Assembly (NCBI GenBank): GCA_019058015.1
Contig: JAHLWH010000183.1
Coordinates: 1 to 41,811, forward strand
Length of the DNA stretch: 41,811 bases
DNA from: Promethearchaeota archaeon
Lineage (GTDB): Archaea; Asgardarchaeota; Lokiarchaeia; Sigyniarchaeales; SOKP01
Reading direction: 5' to 3'
The notes under the pieces were generated by a model. The model worked only from the letters and a program-made list of their open reading frames with translations. It did not search any database and was not told the DNA's origin. A program made the translations under genes and the position numbers. Below, piece by piece: positions 16,629-25,117 of this stretch. Position 1 is the first letter of the stretch; each line of letters starts with the position of its first letter.

Positions 16629-17363
16629 TTATTTTAAGTTTAAAGTTTTTCGTTGGAATTCTATTATTTCCTTTATCCCCTTTTTCCCTAGATTTAAAAG
16701 CTCTAGTAATTGTTGATGATCAAATGGATTTTTTTCAGCGGTTCCTTGAACCTCAATAAATTTTTCTTGTTCATTCATTATAATATTCATATCTACATCT
16801 ACTCTAGAATCTTCTTCGTAATTTAGATCTAGTATTGGATTTCCATCTCTCATTCCTACAGATATCGCAGCAGTAATTATATAATCGGGAAATTTCTGAA
16901 TTAAACCTTCACTATGTAGGTATCTTATTGCATCGAACACTGCAACAAATCCTCCAGTTATAGATGCACATCTTGTCCCTCCATCTGCTTGGATTACATC
17001 GCAATCCACTTTTATTGTTCTTTCTCCTAATTGTCTTAAATTAAAAGCCGCTCTTATGCTTCTTCCTATTATTCTTTGGATTTCAATAGTTCTCCCTCTT
17101 AAAAATCCTCTCCTACTCTCTCGATTATTTCTGATTTGTGTTGCTCTCGGAAGCATATTATATTCAGCAGTTATCCAGCCAGAACCTGAATCTTGTAAAA
17201 ATCTTGGGACAGATTCATCAATTGAAGCAGTTATTACTACTTTTGTATTTCCTTGGGAGATTAAGACTGATCCTTCTGGATACATTAAGTAATTACGATC
17301 TATTTGTATTTTGCGTAGGTCATCATTTTTTCTTCCATCAATTCGTTTATCAAATAGTGTCAT
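16629..17363 (-). CDS. rph: RNase PH, bacterial-type
   Basis: This 244-residue phosphorolytic 3' exoribonuclease trims tRNA 3' ends. It matches the bacterial RNase PH pattern rather than archaeal exosome Rrp41: RIDGRKNDDLRKIQI, SVLISQGNTKVVITASI, VPRFLQDSGSGWITAEYNML, RGRTIEIQRIIGRSIRAA, DCDVIQADGGTRCASITG, and especially EVQGTAEKNPF. Archaeal Rrp41 has a YNMAPFS-type segment and lacks the EVQGTAE signature. The catalytic-site aspartates follow at NYEEDSRVDVDMN. The length is normal. This suggests acquisition from bacteria; whether the genome also has Rrp41/Rrp42 cannot be seen here. It is transcribed in the same direction as pheA, 147 bases away. Confidence 0.9.
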   Translation of the reverse strand: MTLFDKRIDGRKNDDLRKIQIDRNYLMYPEGSVLISQGNTKVVITASIDESVPRFLQDSGSGWITAEYNMLPRATQIRNNRESRRGFLRGRTIEIQRIIGRSIRAAFNLRQLGERTIKVDCDVIQADGGTRCASITGGFVAVFDAIRYLHSEGLIQKFPDYIITAAISVGMRDGNPILDLNYEEDSRVDVDMNIIMNEQEKFIEVQGTAEKNPFDHQQLLELLNLGKKGIKEIIEFQRKTLNLK

Positions 17364-17510
17364 TAATCATTACCCGAAATGTTCAATTATTTCTTATAAA
17401 TAACTCTAATCTTATAATTTTTTACATATTGACAAGTGTATAAAGGGTAATAAGGTGTTAATTAATTAGGTAATTTGATTGAGTGTAAATTTATGTGTCT
17501 AATCAAATAT

Positions 17511-18602
17511 TTATTTATTTTCAAAAGATTTTGGAACAAAAGATCCCAAAATTTTATACCAGACAGTGATATCTTTCATTTTTTTAAGAGCTGATTTTAT
17601 TTTTTTGTCATTTTTATGGCCTTCAAAATCCAATAAAAAAATATATTCCCAGAGTCCTTGCCGTCTTGGTCTCGATTCTATTTTTAATAGGTTTATATTC
17701 TCTTCAGCAAATATTTTTAAAACTCCATATAATGCACCTGGAACATGTTTTGTAACAAAAATAATAGATGTTTTATAGCTATCTGATAGTTCCTTACTTT
17801 CTTCTTTGGAAATTACTAAAAATCTTGTATAATTAGATGGATTATCTTCTATTCCTCTTGCGACAATTTCTAAGTTATTAAGATTCGCTGCGATATCGCT
17901 TCCAATTGCAACATTTCTATTATCACTTAACTTCGCAATTTTTTTTACAGCTTGTGCTGTGGAATTTGTTTTAATGATTTCTGCATTAGGAATATTACTT
18001 CTAAGCCAATTTTTAGTTTGAGATATTGCTTGTGGGTGTGAATAGACAGCATTGATTTTATTTATTTGAGTATCTTCAAAGCCTATTAAGTTTTGAATTA
18101 TCCTAATCTCGAATTCACTATAAATCTTTAAATTTTTTTCAATTAACAAATCCACAGTTTCTCTTACAGTCCCTTGAAGTCTATTTTCAATTGGAAGGAC
18201 TCCATAATCTACTTTTTCAGTTTCTATTTCTTTAAATATATCCATAATAGTATTGGCTTCAATTAATTCAGTTCCAGATTTAGGGAAAAATGTTAAGGCT
18301 GCTTTATGAGCATGAGTTCCTTCTGGCCCTAAATAGCTCACTTTTATTGTTTGTCCTTGAACTTCCTTACAAGCACTTATGATTTCTTTCCAAATTGTTT
18401 TTATATTTGTCCTTAAAAGGAAAGTTTTTTCTTGAACGTTTTTAATTACTGTTTTTTCTCTTTCAGGTTGATAAATATTTATTCCCAATTTTTCCTTTTT
18501 TTCTCCGATTAATTTTGAAATTTCAGCCCTTTTTTCTAATAATTCAACGATCTTTTCGTCCAGTTCGTCAATTAAGGCTCTTAATTTTTTCAAATCTTCC
18601 AT
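17511..18602 (-). CDS. pheA: Bifunctional chorismate mutase/prephenate dehydratase
   Basis: This 363-residue P-protein converts chorismate to prephenate and then to phenylpyruvate for phenylalanine synthesis. Residues 1-90 are an AroQ-type chorismate mutase (LRALIDELDEKIVELLEKR, then KLIGEKKEK). The prephenate dehydratase domain begins KVSYLGPEGTHAHKAALTFF near residue 93 and has PIENRLQGTVRETVDLL and NYTRFLVIS. From about residue 280 an ACT domain follows, with HVPGALYGVLKIFAEENINL then ESRPRRQGLWEYIF, the phenylalanine feedback site. It starts 15 bases after pheT, linking phenylalanine synthesis with its charging to tRNA in one operon. Confidence 0.95.
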   Translation of the reverse strand: MEDLKKLRALIDELDEKIVELLEKRAEISKLIGEKKEKLGINIYQPEREKTVIKNVQEKTFLLRTNIKTIWKEIISACKEVQGQTIKVSYLGPEGTHAHKAALTFFPKSGTELIEANTIMDIFKEIETEKVDYGVLPIENRLQGTVRETVDLLIEKNLKIYSEFEIRIIQNLIGFEDTQINKINAVYSHPQAISQTKNWLRSNIPNAEIIKTNSTAQAVKKIAKLSDNRNVAIGSDIAANLNNLEIVARGIEDNPSNYTRFLVISKEESKELSDSYKTSIIFVTKHVPGALYGVLKIFAEENINLLKIESRPRRQGLWEYIFLLDFEGHKNDKKIKSALKKMKDITVWYKILGSFVPKSFENK

Positions 18603-18617
18603 TATTCTTCCTTTTTA

Positions 18618-20312
18618 TTATATTAATTGCTTTCCTAGCAGTTTATTTATATCCATTTCTAAAGCTGCGACAGGAAATTCTAAATTAAAATTTAGAATTA
18701 CTTCAGGGTTAATTTCCCCAATTATTCCAATGGATTCACCATTATACGATATCTTTCCGACTCTTCCTTCAATATAAGTTGGACTATCTGTTGGCGTGAC
18801 TTTAATTTTTTCATTAATTCCAAGTGAAATCGTTAAATGATCTAATAAACTTCTAATCTCTGTGAAATTGGAGTTTTCATGGTATGTAACAGCCGCCAGA
18901 TGTAAATTTTGTCTTGCACCAGTTTCTGTAGATAAATCAAGTTCAATTATTTCTCCAACTTCAAATATTTTAATTGGTTTTTCCTCAGATCTATTATAGA
19001 GTAAATTTTCCATAAGTCCAGGAAGTAATTGTGTTCGAGTAGTATCAAGTTCTTTTGATTTTGGGTTTAAAATTTGTATATGGTCTTTTAAGACATATTC
19101 TCTTTTCATAAAATTATAATGTCTTTCAGAATTTGTAAGCATAAAATTTACAACTTCTAAATATTGTGCTCCAATCATTATTTTTCTAATCAAATTGCAT
19201 AGTTCTTGAAATGGATGAAACTCACCAATACAACCTTCTTGAATAGTTGTTGGTAGATTGAAATAACCATACCCTATAGCACACTCCTCTACAAAATCTA
19301 CAGCATGCATAATATCCACTCTGTATGCTGGAACCCAGATGTCAACCATACCCTTTTCTTTCGAAGGTTTAGCATTAAATCGTACTTTTTGAAAACATTT
19401 AATCATTTCAGTTTCACTTAGATTAACTCCTACATAATCATTAATGTATTTTTTTGATACTGTCCACTTCATTAAATTTAAATCGGGTGTTGTAATTTGC
19501 TTTCCATCTTCATTATAATTTACTTTAACACTCTCTATTTTTGCGCCCATATCTGCTAAAGTTGTAGAAAGAATGTTTAAAGTATAATTAATCGCTCTAA
19601 AATCAGTCCCTGTTATATCAATAAATAAATTTTTTGTCTCATCAGTTACCATTGTAAGAATCCCATTAATTATCGGAGGAAAGGATATAACTTCATTATT
19701 CTTATCGAATATTATTGGATATACTTCTTTACCTTCCAAGATATGTGCATATTTGATTCCTTTTGGATGCTCCTCTAAAATTTCAGCTGGAGTTAATTCA
19801 AAGCGTTCCAGTTGTAATGCACGAAATTTACAACTATCGGGTTTAACTGCTGTGTAAAGATATGGCGGAATAATTTTATCTAAATCATGCACACCTATTG
19901 CAACTTTTTTCCTATCTCTACCAAGAGCCCAGTGCAAGTCTTCTTGAATATTCATTAAAGTCGCAACTTCATCCTCATCTAAATCAATATTTCTAATGAT
20001 TCCTCCCACTATATAGGGTCGAACTTTATTAACTATTGGATCTACATTGATTTCTAATGATCCGGGACTAACTTTATATGTTGGAGCCCCCAATTCTAAT
20101 TCATAATACCCTTTTAAAGTTCTGGCGATACCTTCTGGACTGGAAAAATCAGGTCTGTTTGGACTATATTCTACTTTTATTTTATTTTCTTTCTCATCTA
20201 TGGATTCTAGATCTAAGCCAATCCATTGAAGATCATACTCAAGATCTTTTATATTTAATTTTTTACCGACTAATCTTTCCAATCTTTCTACTTTCAATTC
20301 AAGTGTTGGCAT
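18618..20312 (-). CDS. pheT: Phenylalanyl-tRNA synthetase beta subunit (archaeal/eukaryotic type)
   Basis: The start is set at MPTLELKVERLERLVG, preceded by a strong Shine-Dalgarno AGGAGG (20320-20325), which overlaps the end of pheS. A longer frame reaches back to 20351 but would place 13 extra residues before this conserved start. The protein is then 564 residues, the usual archaeal length without the bacterial EMAP-like N-terminal domain. EYSPNRPDFSSPEGIARTL near residue 50 is the B1 signature. The B5 domain and a catalytic-like core (LNPKSKELDTTRTQLLPGLM) follow. It pairs with PheS to form the alpha2-beta2 enzyme. Confidence 0.95.
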   Translation of the reverse strand: MPTLELKVERLERLVGKKLNIKDLEYDLQWIGLDLESIDEKENKIKVEYSPNRPDFSSPEGIARTLKGYYELELGAPTYKVSPGSLEINVDPIVNKVRPYIVGGIIRNIDLDEDEVATLMNIQEDLHWALGRDRKKVAIGVHDLDKIIPPYLYTAVKPDSCKFRALQLERFELTPAEILEEHPKGIKYAHILEGKEVYPIIFDKNNEVISFPPIINGILTMVTDETKNLFIDITGTDFRAINYTLNILSTTLADMGAKIESVKVNYNEDGKQITTPDLNLMKWTVSKKYINDYVGVNLSETEMIKCFQKVRFNAKPSKEKGMVDIWVPAYRVDIMHAVDFVEECAIGYGYFNLPTTIQEGCIGEFHPFQELCNLIRKIMIGAQYLEVVNFMLTNSERHYNFMKREYVLKDHIQILNPKSKELDTTRTQLLPGLMENLLYNRSEEKPIKIFEVGEIIELDLSTETGARQNLHLAAVTYHENSNFTEIRSLLDHLTISLGINEKIKVTPTDSPTYIEGRVGKISYNGESIGIIGEINPEVILNFNLEFPVAALEMDINKLLGKQLI

Positions 20313-20319
20313 TTTGATC

Positions 20320-20325
20320 CCTCCT
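20320..20325 (-). promoter_or_regulatory. Shine-Dalgarno AGGAGG fixing the pheT start
   Basis: AGGAGG on the minus strand lies 7 bases upstream of the ATG at 20312 and 2 bases before the pheS stop codon region ends, a typical translationally linked gene pair. It supports the downstream ATG over the upstream in-frame start. Confidence 0.7.
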
Positions 20326-20326
20326 G

Positions 20327-21862
20327 TTAATAGGATACCTCCCTTAACCATTTTATTGGATTTCTATATAAATCTCTAATATCTTCCCGCCCATATTTTA
20401 ACATTACTAATCTTTCTAAACCTAACCCCCACGCCAAAACTCTTGTTGGATCTTTAATTCCCCACGGATAAGTGACTTCGGGCCTGAATATTCCTGAACC
20501 TCCCATTTCAAGCCATTCGCCTAATTTTTCATAATACACTGCAATTTCTAAACTAGGTTCAGTATAAGGGAAGAAACTAGGACGTGTGATTATTTTAGGA
20601 AAACCCATTTTTCGATAAAACTCTGTTAATAATCCTCTTAAATCACATAAAGTTACATTCTCATCAATTACAATTCCTTCAATTTGCATAAATTCAGCAA
20701 GATGAGAATGATCTAATCTTTCATTTCTGAAAACCTTATCAATTGAAAATACTTTTACTGGTGGTTTTTCTTTTTCTCGATAAAATTGAGCTAATCTTCT
20801 ACAAGTCGTTGCTGTTGTATGTGTTCTTAGAACTACTTTTTTTGCAATATCATAACTCCAATCATATCCCCATCCTATTGAGCCACAATCTCCTCCATTT
20901 TCATGTGTTGCTTTTACCGCTTCAACTCGCTCTTTTTCAGGCAATTTAGATTGTTTAGGGTTATTAAGATAAAAAGTATCTTGCATTTCTCTTGCTGGAT
21001 GATCTTGAGGTTGAAATAATGCATCAAAATTGAAAAATGCAGATTCTACTATAGGTCCTTTTATTTCAGTAAATCCCATTGAAAGAAAAATCTCTCTAAT
21101 TTCATTGATTATATTTATTAATGGGTGGATCTTTCCCGCATGCATTCTGGGACCTGAAATCGAAACATTAAAAGGTTTTAAATTAATATTTTTCCATTTT
21201 CCAGAAATAAGCATCTCCGAAGTAATCTTACTTACTTCTTTTAATATTTCGATTTTCCGAATATCTATTTTTTTACCTTCTGGAGTTAAGAAAATTAATC
21301 TTTGAGTCTTCTTTTCTCTCTGGATTAAATTTCTTTTATTTAGAATCTCAATTAATTCTGCTTCTTTCTTAGATAATTTACTTTTATCATAAAAAGGTTT
21401 TTTTTTAAATGTTTTAAGAAAAACTTCCAATTCTTTATTTGGGAAATCATCTGCAACCATAAACACTTTATTTTCACCTGTTGCTTTGCTAGTAGCAATC
21501 CATTTATTACGTCTTAAATTTTGAATCGCTCTATAAAAAGGTTTATCAGGTAATTCTGATTTGTCTTTTAATTCTGCTATAGATATTTCCTTAATTTTAT
21601 TTTTAACTAAGTAATTTATTAGTTGTCTACTTGGAAGTCCTTTTTTGAGATAATTAAGTCCTTCTTCAGTTAAATATAGATAATCGATATATTTCTCTTT
21701 AAAACCTCCCAAATTCTCCTTATCTAAATCATTTACGGCGGACATTAGAATAATATAGTCTAAATTGATCTCTTTTGCTAATTCTGATGCATCACATTCT
21801 ACATCTTTTTCTTGAAGTGTTTTTAAAATTTCTAAGACATTTTGTTTTAATTTAATTCCCAA
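20327..21862 (-). CDS. pheS: Phenylalanyl-tRNA synthetase alpha subunit (archaeal/eukaryotic type)
   Basis: A 511-residue class II synthetase subunit. The first 200 residues contain winged-helix-like modules (VLEILKTLQEKDVECDASEL; ELKDKSELPDKPFYRAIQNL), a feature of archaeal and eukaryotic PheS involved in tRNA contact. Motif 1 region is MGFTEIKGPIVESAFFNFDAL, with HPAREMQDTFYL after it. Motif 2 is VFRNERLDHSHLAEFMQIEG, and motif 3 is AWGLGLERLVMLKYG near the C-terminus. It is the first gene of pheS-pheT-pheA. Confidence 0.96.
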   Translation of the reverse strand: MGIKLKQNVLEILKTLQEKDVECDASELAKEINLDYIILMSAVNDLDKENLGGFKEKYIDYLYLTEEGLNYLKKGLPSRQLINYLVKNKIKEISIAELKDKSELPDKPFYRAIQNLRRNKWIATSKATGENKVFMVADDFPNKELEVFLKTFKKKPFYDKSKLSKKEAELIEILNKRNLIQREKKTQRLIFLTPEGKKIDIRKIEILKEVSKITSEMLISGKWKNINLKPFNVSISGPRMHAGKIHPLINIINEIREIFLSMGFTEIKGPIVESAFFNFDALFQPQDHPAREMQDTFYLNNPKQSKLPEKERVEAVKATHENGGDCGSIGWGYDWSYDIAKKVVLRTHTTATTCRRLAQFYREKEKPPVKVFSIDKVFRNERLDHSHLAEFMQIEGIVIDENVTLCDLRGLLTEFYRKMGFPKIITRPSFFPYTEPSLEIAVYYEKLGEWLEMGGSGIFRPEVTYPWGIKDPTRVLAWGLGLERLVMLKYGREDIRDLYRNPIKWLREVSY

Positions 21863-22251
21863 TTACAAAACCTTATTTTAATTATTTTTTTTCCTATATT
21901 TTTTTTAAATCTTTGATTTATTTAAATCTTTTGGTGTATATCTCTAAAATATTCGACTAAAATGTTATAAACTTAAATTAGATTATAAAATCACCTCTTT
22001 ACGTTAAAATTTTTCATTAAAGAAAATTTTATCTAATAACTTTCATTTAAAAACTCCCAAGAGAACTTATCAAAATATGTCTCTTGGGCTAAATAAAGAA
22101 TAAAGAGGCTAGATTAAAAACTACTGCCGTTTCATCTATTGTTAAATAATTGTAACCCTTCTGAGTAATCTTTTTTCAACTATAAATTTCTTAATATTTT
22201 AAATCTAGCTAATTAAAAATTTAAAATAAGATATAATTTTTAAAATTACTT
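21863..22251. other. Non-coding gap between coaD and pheS
   Basis: 389 AT-rich bases with no convincing gene. It contains one clear hairpin (see separate entry) and otherwise probably the pheS promoter and the 3' end of the coaD transcript. Confidence 0.5.
22056..22088 (-). terminator. 9-bp perfect hairpin followed by a T run
   Basis: CCCAAGAGA (22056-22064) pairs perfectly with TCTCTTGGG (22080-22088) around a 15-base loop. Read on the minus strand the stem is followed within three bases by TTTTT, like an intrinsic terminator or the end of a small RNA. It lies about 165 bases past the coaD stop. It is one of the few G/C-bearing structures in this gap. Confidence 0.45.
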
Positions 22252-22692
22252 TTATTTAAGATTTTTTCTTATATCTGTAGAACTAATTTTTTTACCATTT
22301 TTGTCTTTGAGTAGTGATATGATTATAAATATTAGAGGTTTCATGCCCTTTTCTTCTCTAATCTCATTTATTTTAATTGCATTGGGAAGTGTCTCTAAAC
22401 TAAATACTAATGCTTCATAATCCTCATCTTCAATTGGAGGACCATAAGGATCATTCAATTCTATAATTTCAAGACGGCTTAATTCAGTGAACGATTGAAC
22501 AAAATTTTCAATATTTTGTTTTCTAGTTGAATAATCTTGAATTTCTTCTTTATATTGCTTCTTTTGATTCATTTTATCGGTGGTTAAACCAATTACCAGC
22601 TTTTCTGAAACTTTAAGAGCAGTACTTATTAAATATTTATGTCCTTCATGTAAATGATCGAAACAACCCCCCATCCCTGTTTTGGAAAACAT
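22252..22692 (-). CDS. coaD: Pantetheine-phosphate adenylyltransferase (archaeal/eukaryotic type)
   Basis: A 146-residue nucleotidyltransferase of coenzyme A synthesis that joins ATP and 4'-phosphopantetheine to give dephospho-CoA. The N-terminus has GGCFDHLHEGHKYLI, with the HxGH ATP-binding site. LVIGLTTDKMNQKK, LNDPYGPPIEDEDYEALVFSLET and AIKINEIREEKGMKPL follow. ISSTDIRKNL at the C-terminus is the second nucleotide-binding motif, as in COG1019-type enzymes. It starts 12 bases after the upstream zinc/membrane gene, so they are likely co-transcribed. Confidence 0.92.
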   Translation of the reverse strand: MFSKTGMGGCFDHLHEGHKYLISTALKVSEKLVIGLTTDKMNQKKQYKEEIQDYSTRKQNIENFVQSFTELSRLEIIELNDPYGPPIEDEDYEALVFSLETLPNAIKINEIREEKGMKPLIFIIISLLKDKNGKKISSTDIRKNLK

Positions 22693-22704
22693 ACTTTTTC
22701 AAAA

Positions 22705-23088
22705 CTAAGATTTTTCATTTTTTAATTTTACTGAGTAAATATCATTGATTTTCATTGAGCCATCACATTTTGAGCATTTTCCCGCTACTTTATAAACAAA
22801 ATCCCCTTCTTTATAATCTTGAACTTTTGTGTAATCACAAAGATCACATCGAAGTACACATAGAGTTTGAGTTAACGGTTCTTTGGGCCTTTTCTTTATA
22901 TTTAGAAAAAAAGATGCTATACACATTATAGAAACACCTACCCAGAATAAATAAGTCACCCCAAGGACATTTCCAAGGGCAAGTATTATTACTCCTATGA
23001 TTATAAGAATAAATGTTAAAATGCTCTTTATAATTGATTTTTTACTTTTTTTCTTGTTTAAAAAATCTTCATCTTCTTCTTCAATCAA
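22705..23088 (-). CDS. Small two-helix membrane protein with C-terminal zinc-ribbon-like cysteines
   Basis: A 127-residue protein of unknown function. A charged lysine/glutamate N-terminus precedes two adjacent hydrophobic helices (about residues 20-42 and 45-63: ILTFILIIIGVIILALG, then TYLFWVGVSIMCIASFFL). The C-terminal half is soluble and contains CVLRCDLCDY and, about 20 residues later, CSKCDG, a probable four-cysteine zinc site with one extra cysteine. It is upstream of coaD with a 12-base gap. Similar membrane/zinc-ribbon proteins occur widely in archaea, but I cannot assign a role. Confidence 0.7.
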   Translation of the reverse strand: MIEEEDEDFLNKKKSKKSIIKSILTFILIIIGVIILALGNVLGVTYLFWVGVSIMCIASFFLNIKKRPKEPLTQTLCVLRCDLCDYTKVQDYKEGDFVYKVAGKCSKCDGSMKINDIYSVKLKNEKS

Positions 23089-23276
23089 TGAGTTCCACTT
23101 ATGTTCTAAATAAATTAATTAAAAAATCAAATTTTATTTACTAAATTATAATTAATAATGAAAAAAAATAAATCTTTAGATTATTTCTTTTAAAATTAAA
23201 TGAAATATCAAAGTTTTTATTTTCGGTTTTTTTTAAAAATATAAATCTTTAGAGATATAATAAAGTTTTAAATATT

Positions 23277-24419
23277 ATGATTTACCAGTTTGGCCAAACT
23301 CAAGGAACTGATCCGATTTCACTACTATTAAGTATATTCTTTTATGTTATATTCATTGTTTTTATGTTTTATGGAACCAAAATTCAGGCGTGGCGTGCCT
23401 CAAAGGAAATCGCTGTAGCTTTAGTTGATCTAAAAGCGTGGAATAATGAGGGAAAGAATCATTTTATAAAAAAGGTGCAAAAATATAAAGACAAAAATTT
23501 ATCTTCTAAAGATTTAAAAGTAAAAATTGACGATGTTATGACATTTGTAACGATCTCGCCGACCAGTTTGGATCCAGCTGGAATTATACCAAAATTGGAT
23601 CATTTAATAAATGTGAGAGATGACCGATTTGAAGAAGAAATCAAGATAATAGCCCCTAATGCCGACTCTGTGACCGCTAGTAATCTTGAGAATCTCTTAG
23701 AGGCATCAATGGCTTTGGATTTCATTTATCGTCTTATTAGGCATTATTTGATCTTAGGAAAAAAAAGTAAAAGTATGTTGTTATTGATGCAGATTCAAAT
23801 GCAATTATCATTAATTATGACAATGGCCAAGTCTTATTTACATGCTACTAGAGCATTTAAGGAAGGTAGTCCCATCGGGGATGCGCTGGGACCATTAGTT
23901 GTGGCTAGTTTAATTCGAGATATTTCAAATAGAGATAATGTTGAAGCTATTGAGATAGCTAAGGATACAATCTATCAACAAGTAGAGTTTGAGGATAGAA
24001 CAATTTTTTTAGTAAGGGCTAAAGGCCCAGGTGGAACTGTCGGAAAACCCGGAGAAGCCATTAAAATATTAGTAGAAAAGCATAAAAACGAGATATCAAG
24101 GATTATTATGATTGATGCAGGTCTAAAATTAGAAGGTGATCGAACGGGTTCGGTTGCAATTGGAGTAGGCGCAGCAATCGGTGGGATTGGAGTTGAAAAA
24201 TTTAAAATCGAAGAATCTACTTCCGGAGTGAAAATACCTATTGATGCTGTAATTTGTAGAGAAAGCTTAGAGGACGCAATAACAACAATGAAACGACCGA
24301 TTACCCATTCTGTTCCCAAAATAGTTGAGAAAATTAAGCAAGCCATCAGAACAAGAACAGAAAAAGGCACAAAAATAATTATTGCAGGAATTGGAAATAC
24401 AATTGGTATAGGAATTTAA
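23277..24419 (+). CDS. DUF1512-like archaeal membrane-anchored protein
   Basis: A 380-residue protein beginning with an N-terminal membrane helix (about residues 15-34, LLLSIFFYVIFIVFMFYG), then a large soluble part. The C-terminal region is glycine-rich and conserved-looking: FLVRAKGPGGTVGKPGEAI, MIDAGLKLEGDRTGSVAIG, VGAAIGGIGVEKFKIEES, and a final GTKIIIAGIGNTIGIGI. This pattern is what I recall for the archaeal DUF1512 family, whose function is not established. AKGPGG and GDRTGSVAIGVGAAIGG could form a nucleotide-like binding surface, but that is inference. It is transcribed divergently from the coaD unit; a TATA-like stretch lies near 23240-23260. Confidence 0.7.
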   Translation: MIYQFGQTQGTDPISLLLSIFFYVIFIVFMFYGTKIQAWRASKEIAVALVDLKAWNNEGKNHFIKKVQKYKDKNLSSKDLKVKIDDVMTFVTISPTSLDPAGIIPKLDHLINVRDDRFEEEIKIIAPNADSVTASNLENLLEASMALDFIYRLIRHYLILGKKSKSMLLLMQIQMQLSLIMTMAKSYLHATRAFKEGSPIGDALGPLVVASLIRDISNRDNVEAIEIAKDTIYQQVEFEDRTIFLVRAKGPGGTVGKPGEAIKILVEKHKNEISRIIMIDAGLKLEGDRTGSVAIGVGAAIGGIGVEKFKIEESTSGVKIPIDAVICRESLEDAITTMKRPITHSVPKIVEKIKQAIRTRTEKGTKIIIAGIGNTIGIGI

Positions 24420-24457
24420 AGGAAAAAAAAAATTATAAAATAAGAGATTTTTTAATT

Positions 24458-24862
24458 TTAATAGAGCTGTGTATCTGTAGCAACAACGCTATTTACCATT
24501 TCTTGGGCAGCTTTAGTTGCACGCATTACTTTTGCCATATTACCAACTAGTTTAAATTTCCCAGCCATTAATCCTTGGATCGGGTCAATTTTTTTAGTTA
24601 AAAGTAAAACCCAATTATCCCAGTTACCTGACCATATGAATTCAGCTTTTGGCTCTTCTACAGATTCTAAAACTCTCCCACTACGACATTTTCCATGCCA
24701 AAGATCAACATATAACTTTATCTCATGATCGAGATTTCCAGCGGGCTCAGCTATGAAGACGAAATCACCTTCCCACCAACTAGCTGCCTCTTCGTATGCT
24801 TTATTATCATTTAAATTCTTAATATATGCATCTACCCATTCTTTAGTTCCAAATAAAGGCAT
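24458..24862 (-). CDS. SCP2 sterol-carrier-like protein
   Basis: A 134-residue protein with the SCP2 lipid-binding fold. The family's central strand and terminal helix are recognisable: IKLYVDLWHGKCRSGRV, WSGNWDNWVLLLTKKIDPIQ and GLMAGKFKLVGNMAKVMRAT, where the L..GKFKL.GN....M pattern is diagnostic. It is normally a soluble carrier or binder of hydrophobic ligands. It is convergent with the DUF1512-like gene, 38 bases apart. The ligand in archaea is unknown. Confidence 0.8.
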   Translation of the reverse strand: MPLFGTKEWVDAYIKNLNDNKAYEEAASWWEGDFVFIAEPAGNLDHEIKLYVDLWHGKCRSGRVLESVEEPKAEFIWSGNWDNWVLLLTKKIDPIQGLMAGKFKLVGNMAKVMRATKAAQEMVNSVVATDTQLY

Positions 24863-25117
24863 TTTATTTACTCATCTAATTTTTTTTAATTAATATGTTA
24901 AATATTAATAATAAAAAAAGTATTTTGTCTTTTAAATTTTAAAAAATATTTATCTTAAAACAATATTAAAAAATAGAACTAGAAATTACATGTTATAATC
25001 TTTAATTAAATTTTTTCTTTAATCTCATAATAGATTAAAAAAAAATATTAAGATTGTTTTATTACAATTATATGATTAAGAGAAAATATCAATTTTAATT
25101 ATGGATTTGTTTTAACA

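Noticed and set aside
20313-20351. Longer pheT start at 20351
   Set aside because: The extra 13 residues are not seen in the family and a strong AGGAGG precedes the ATG at 20312.
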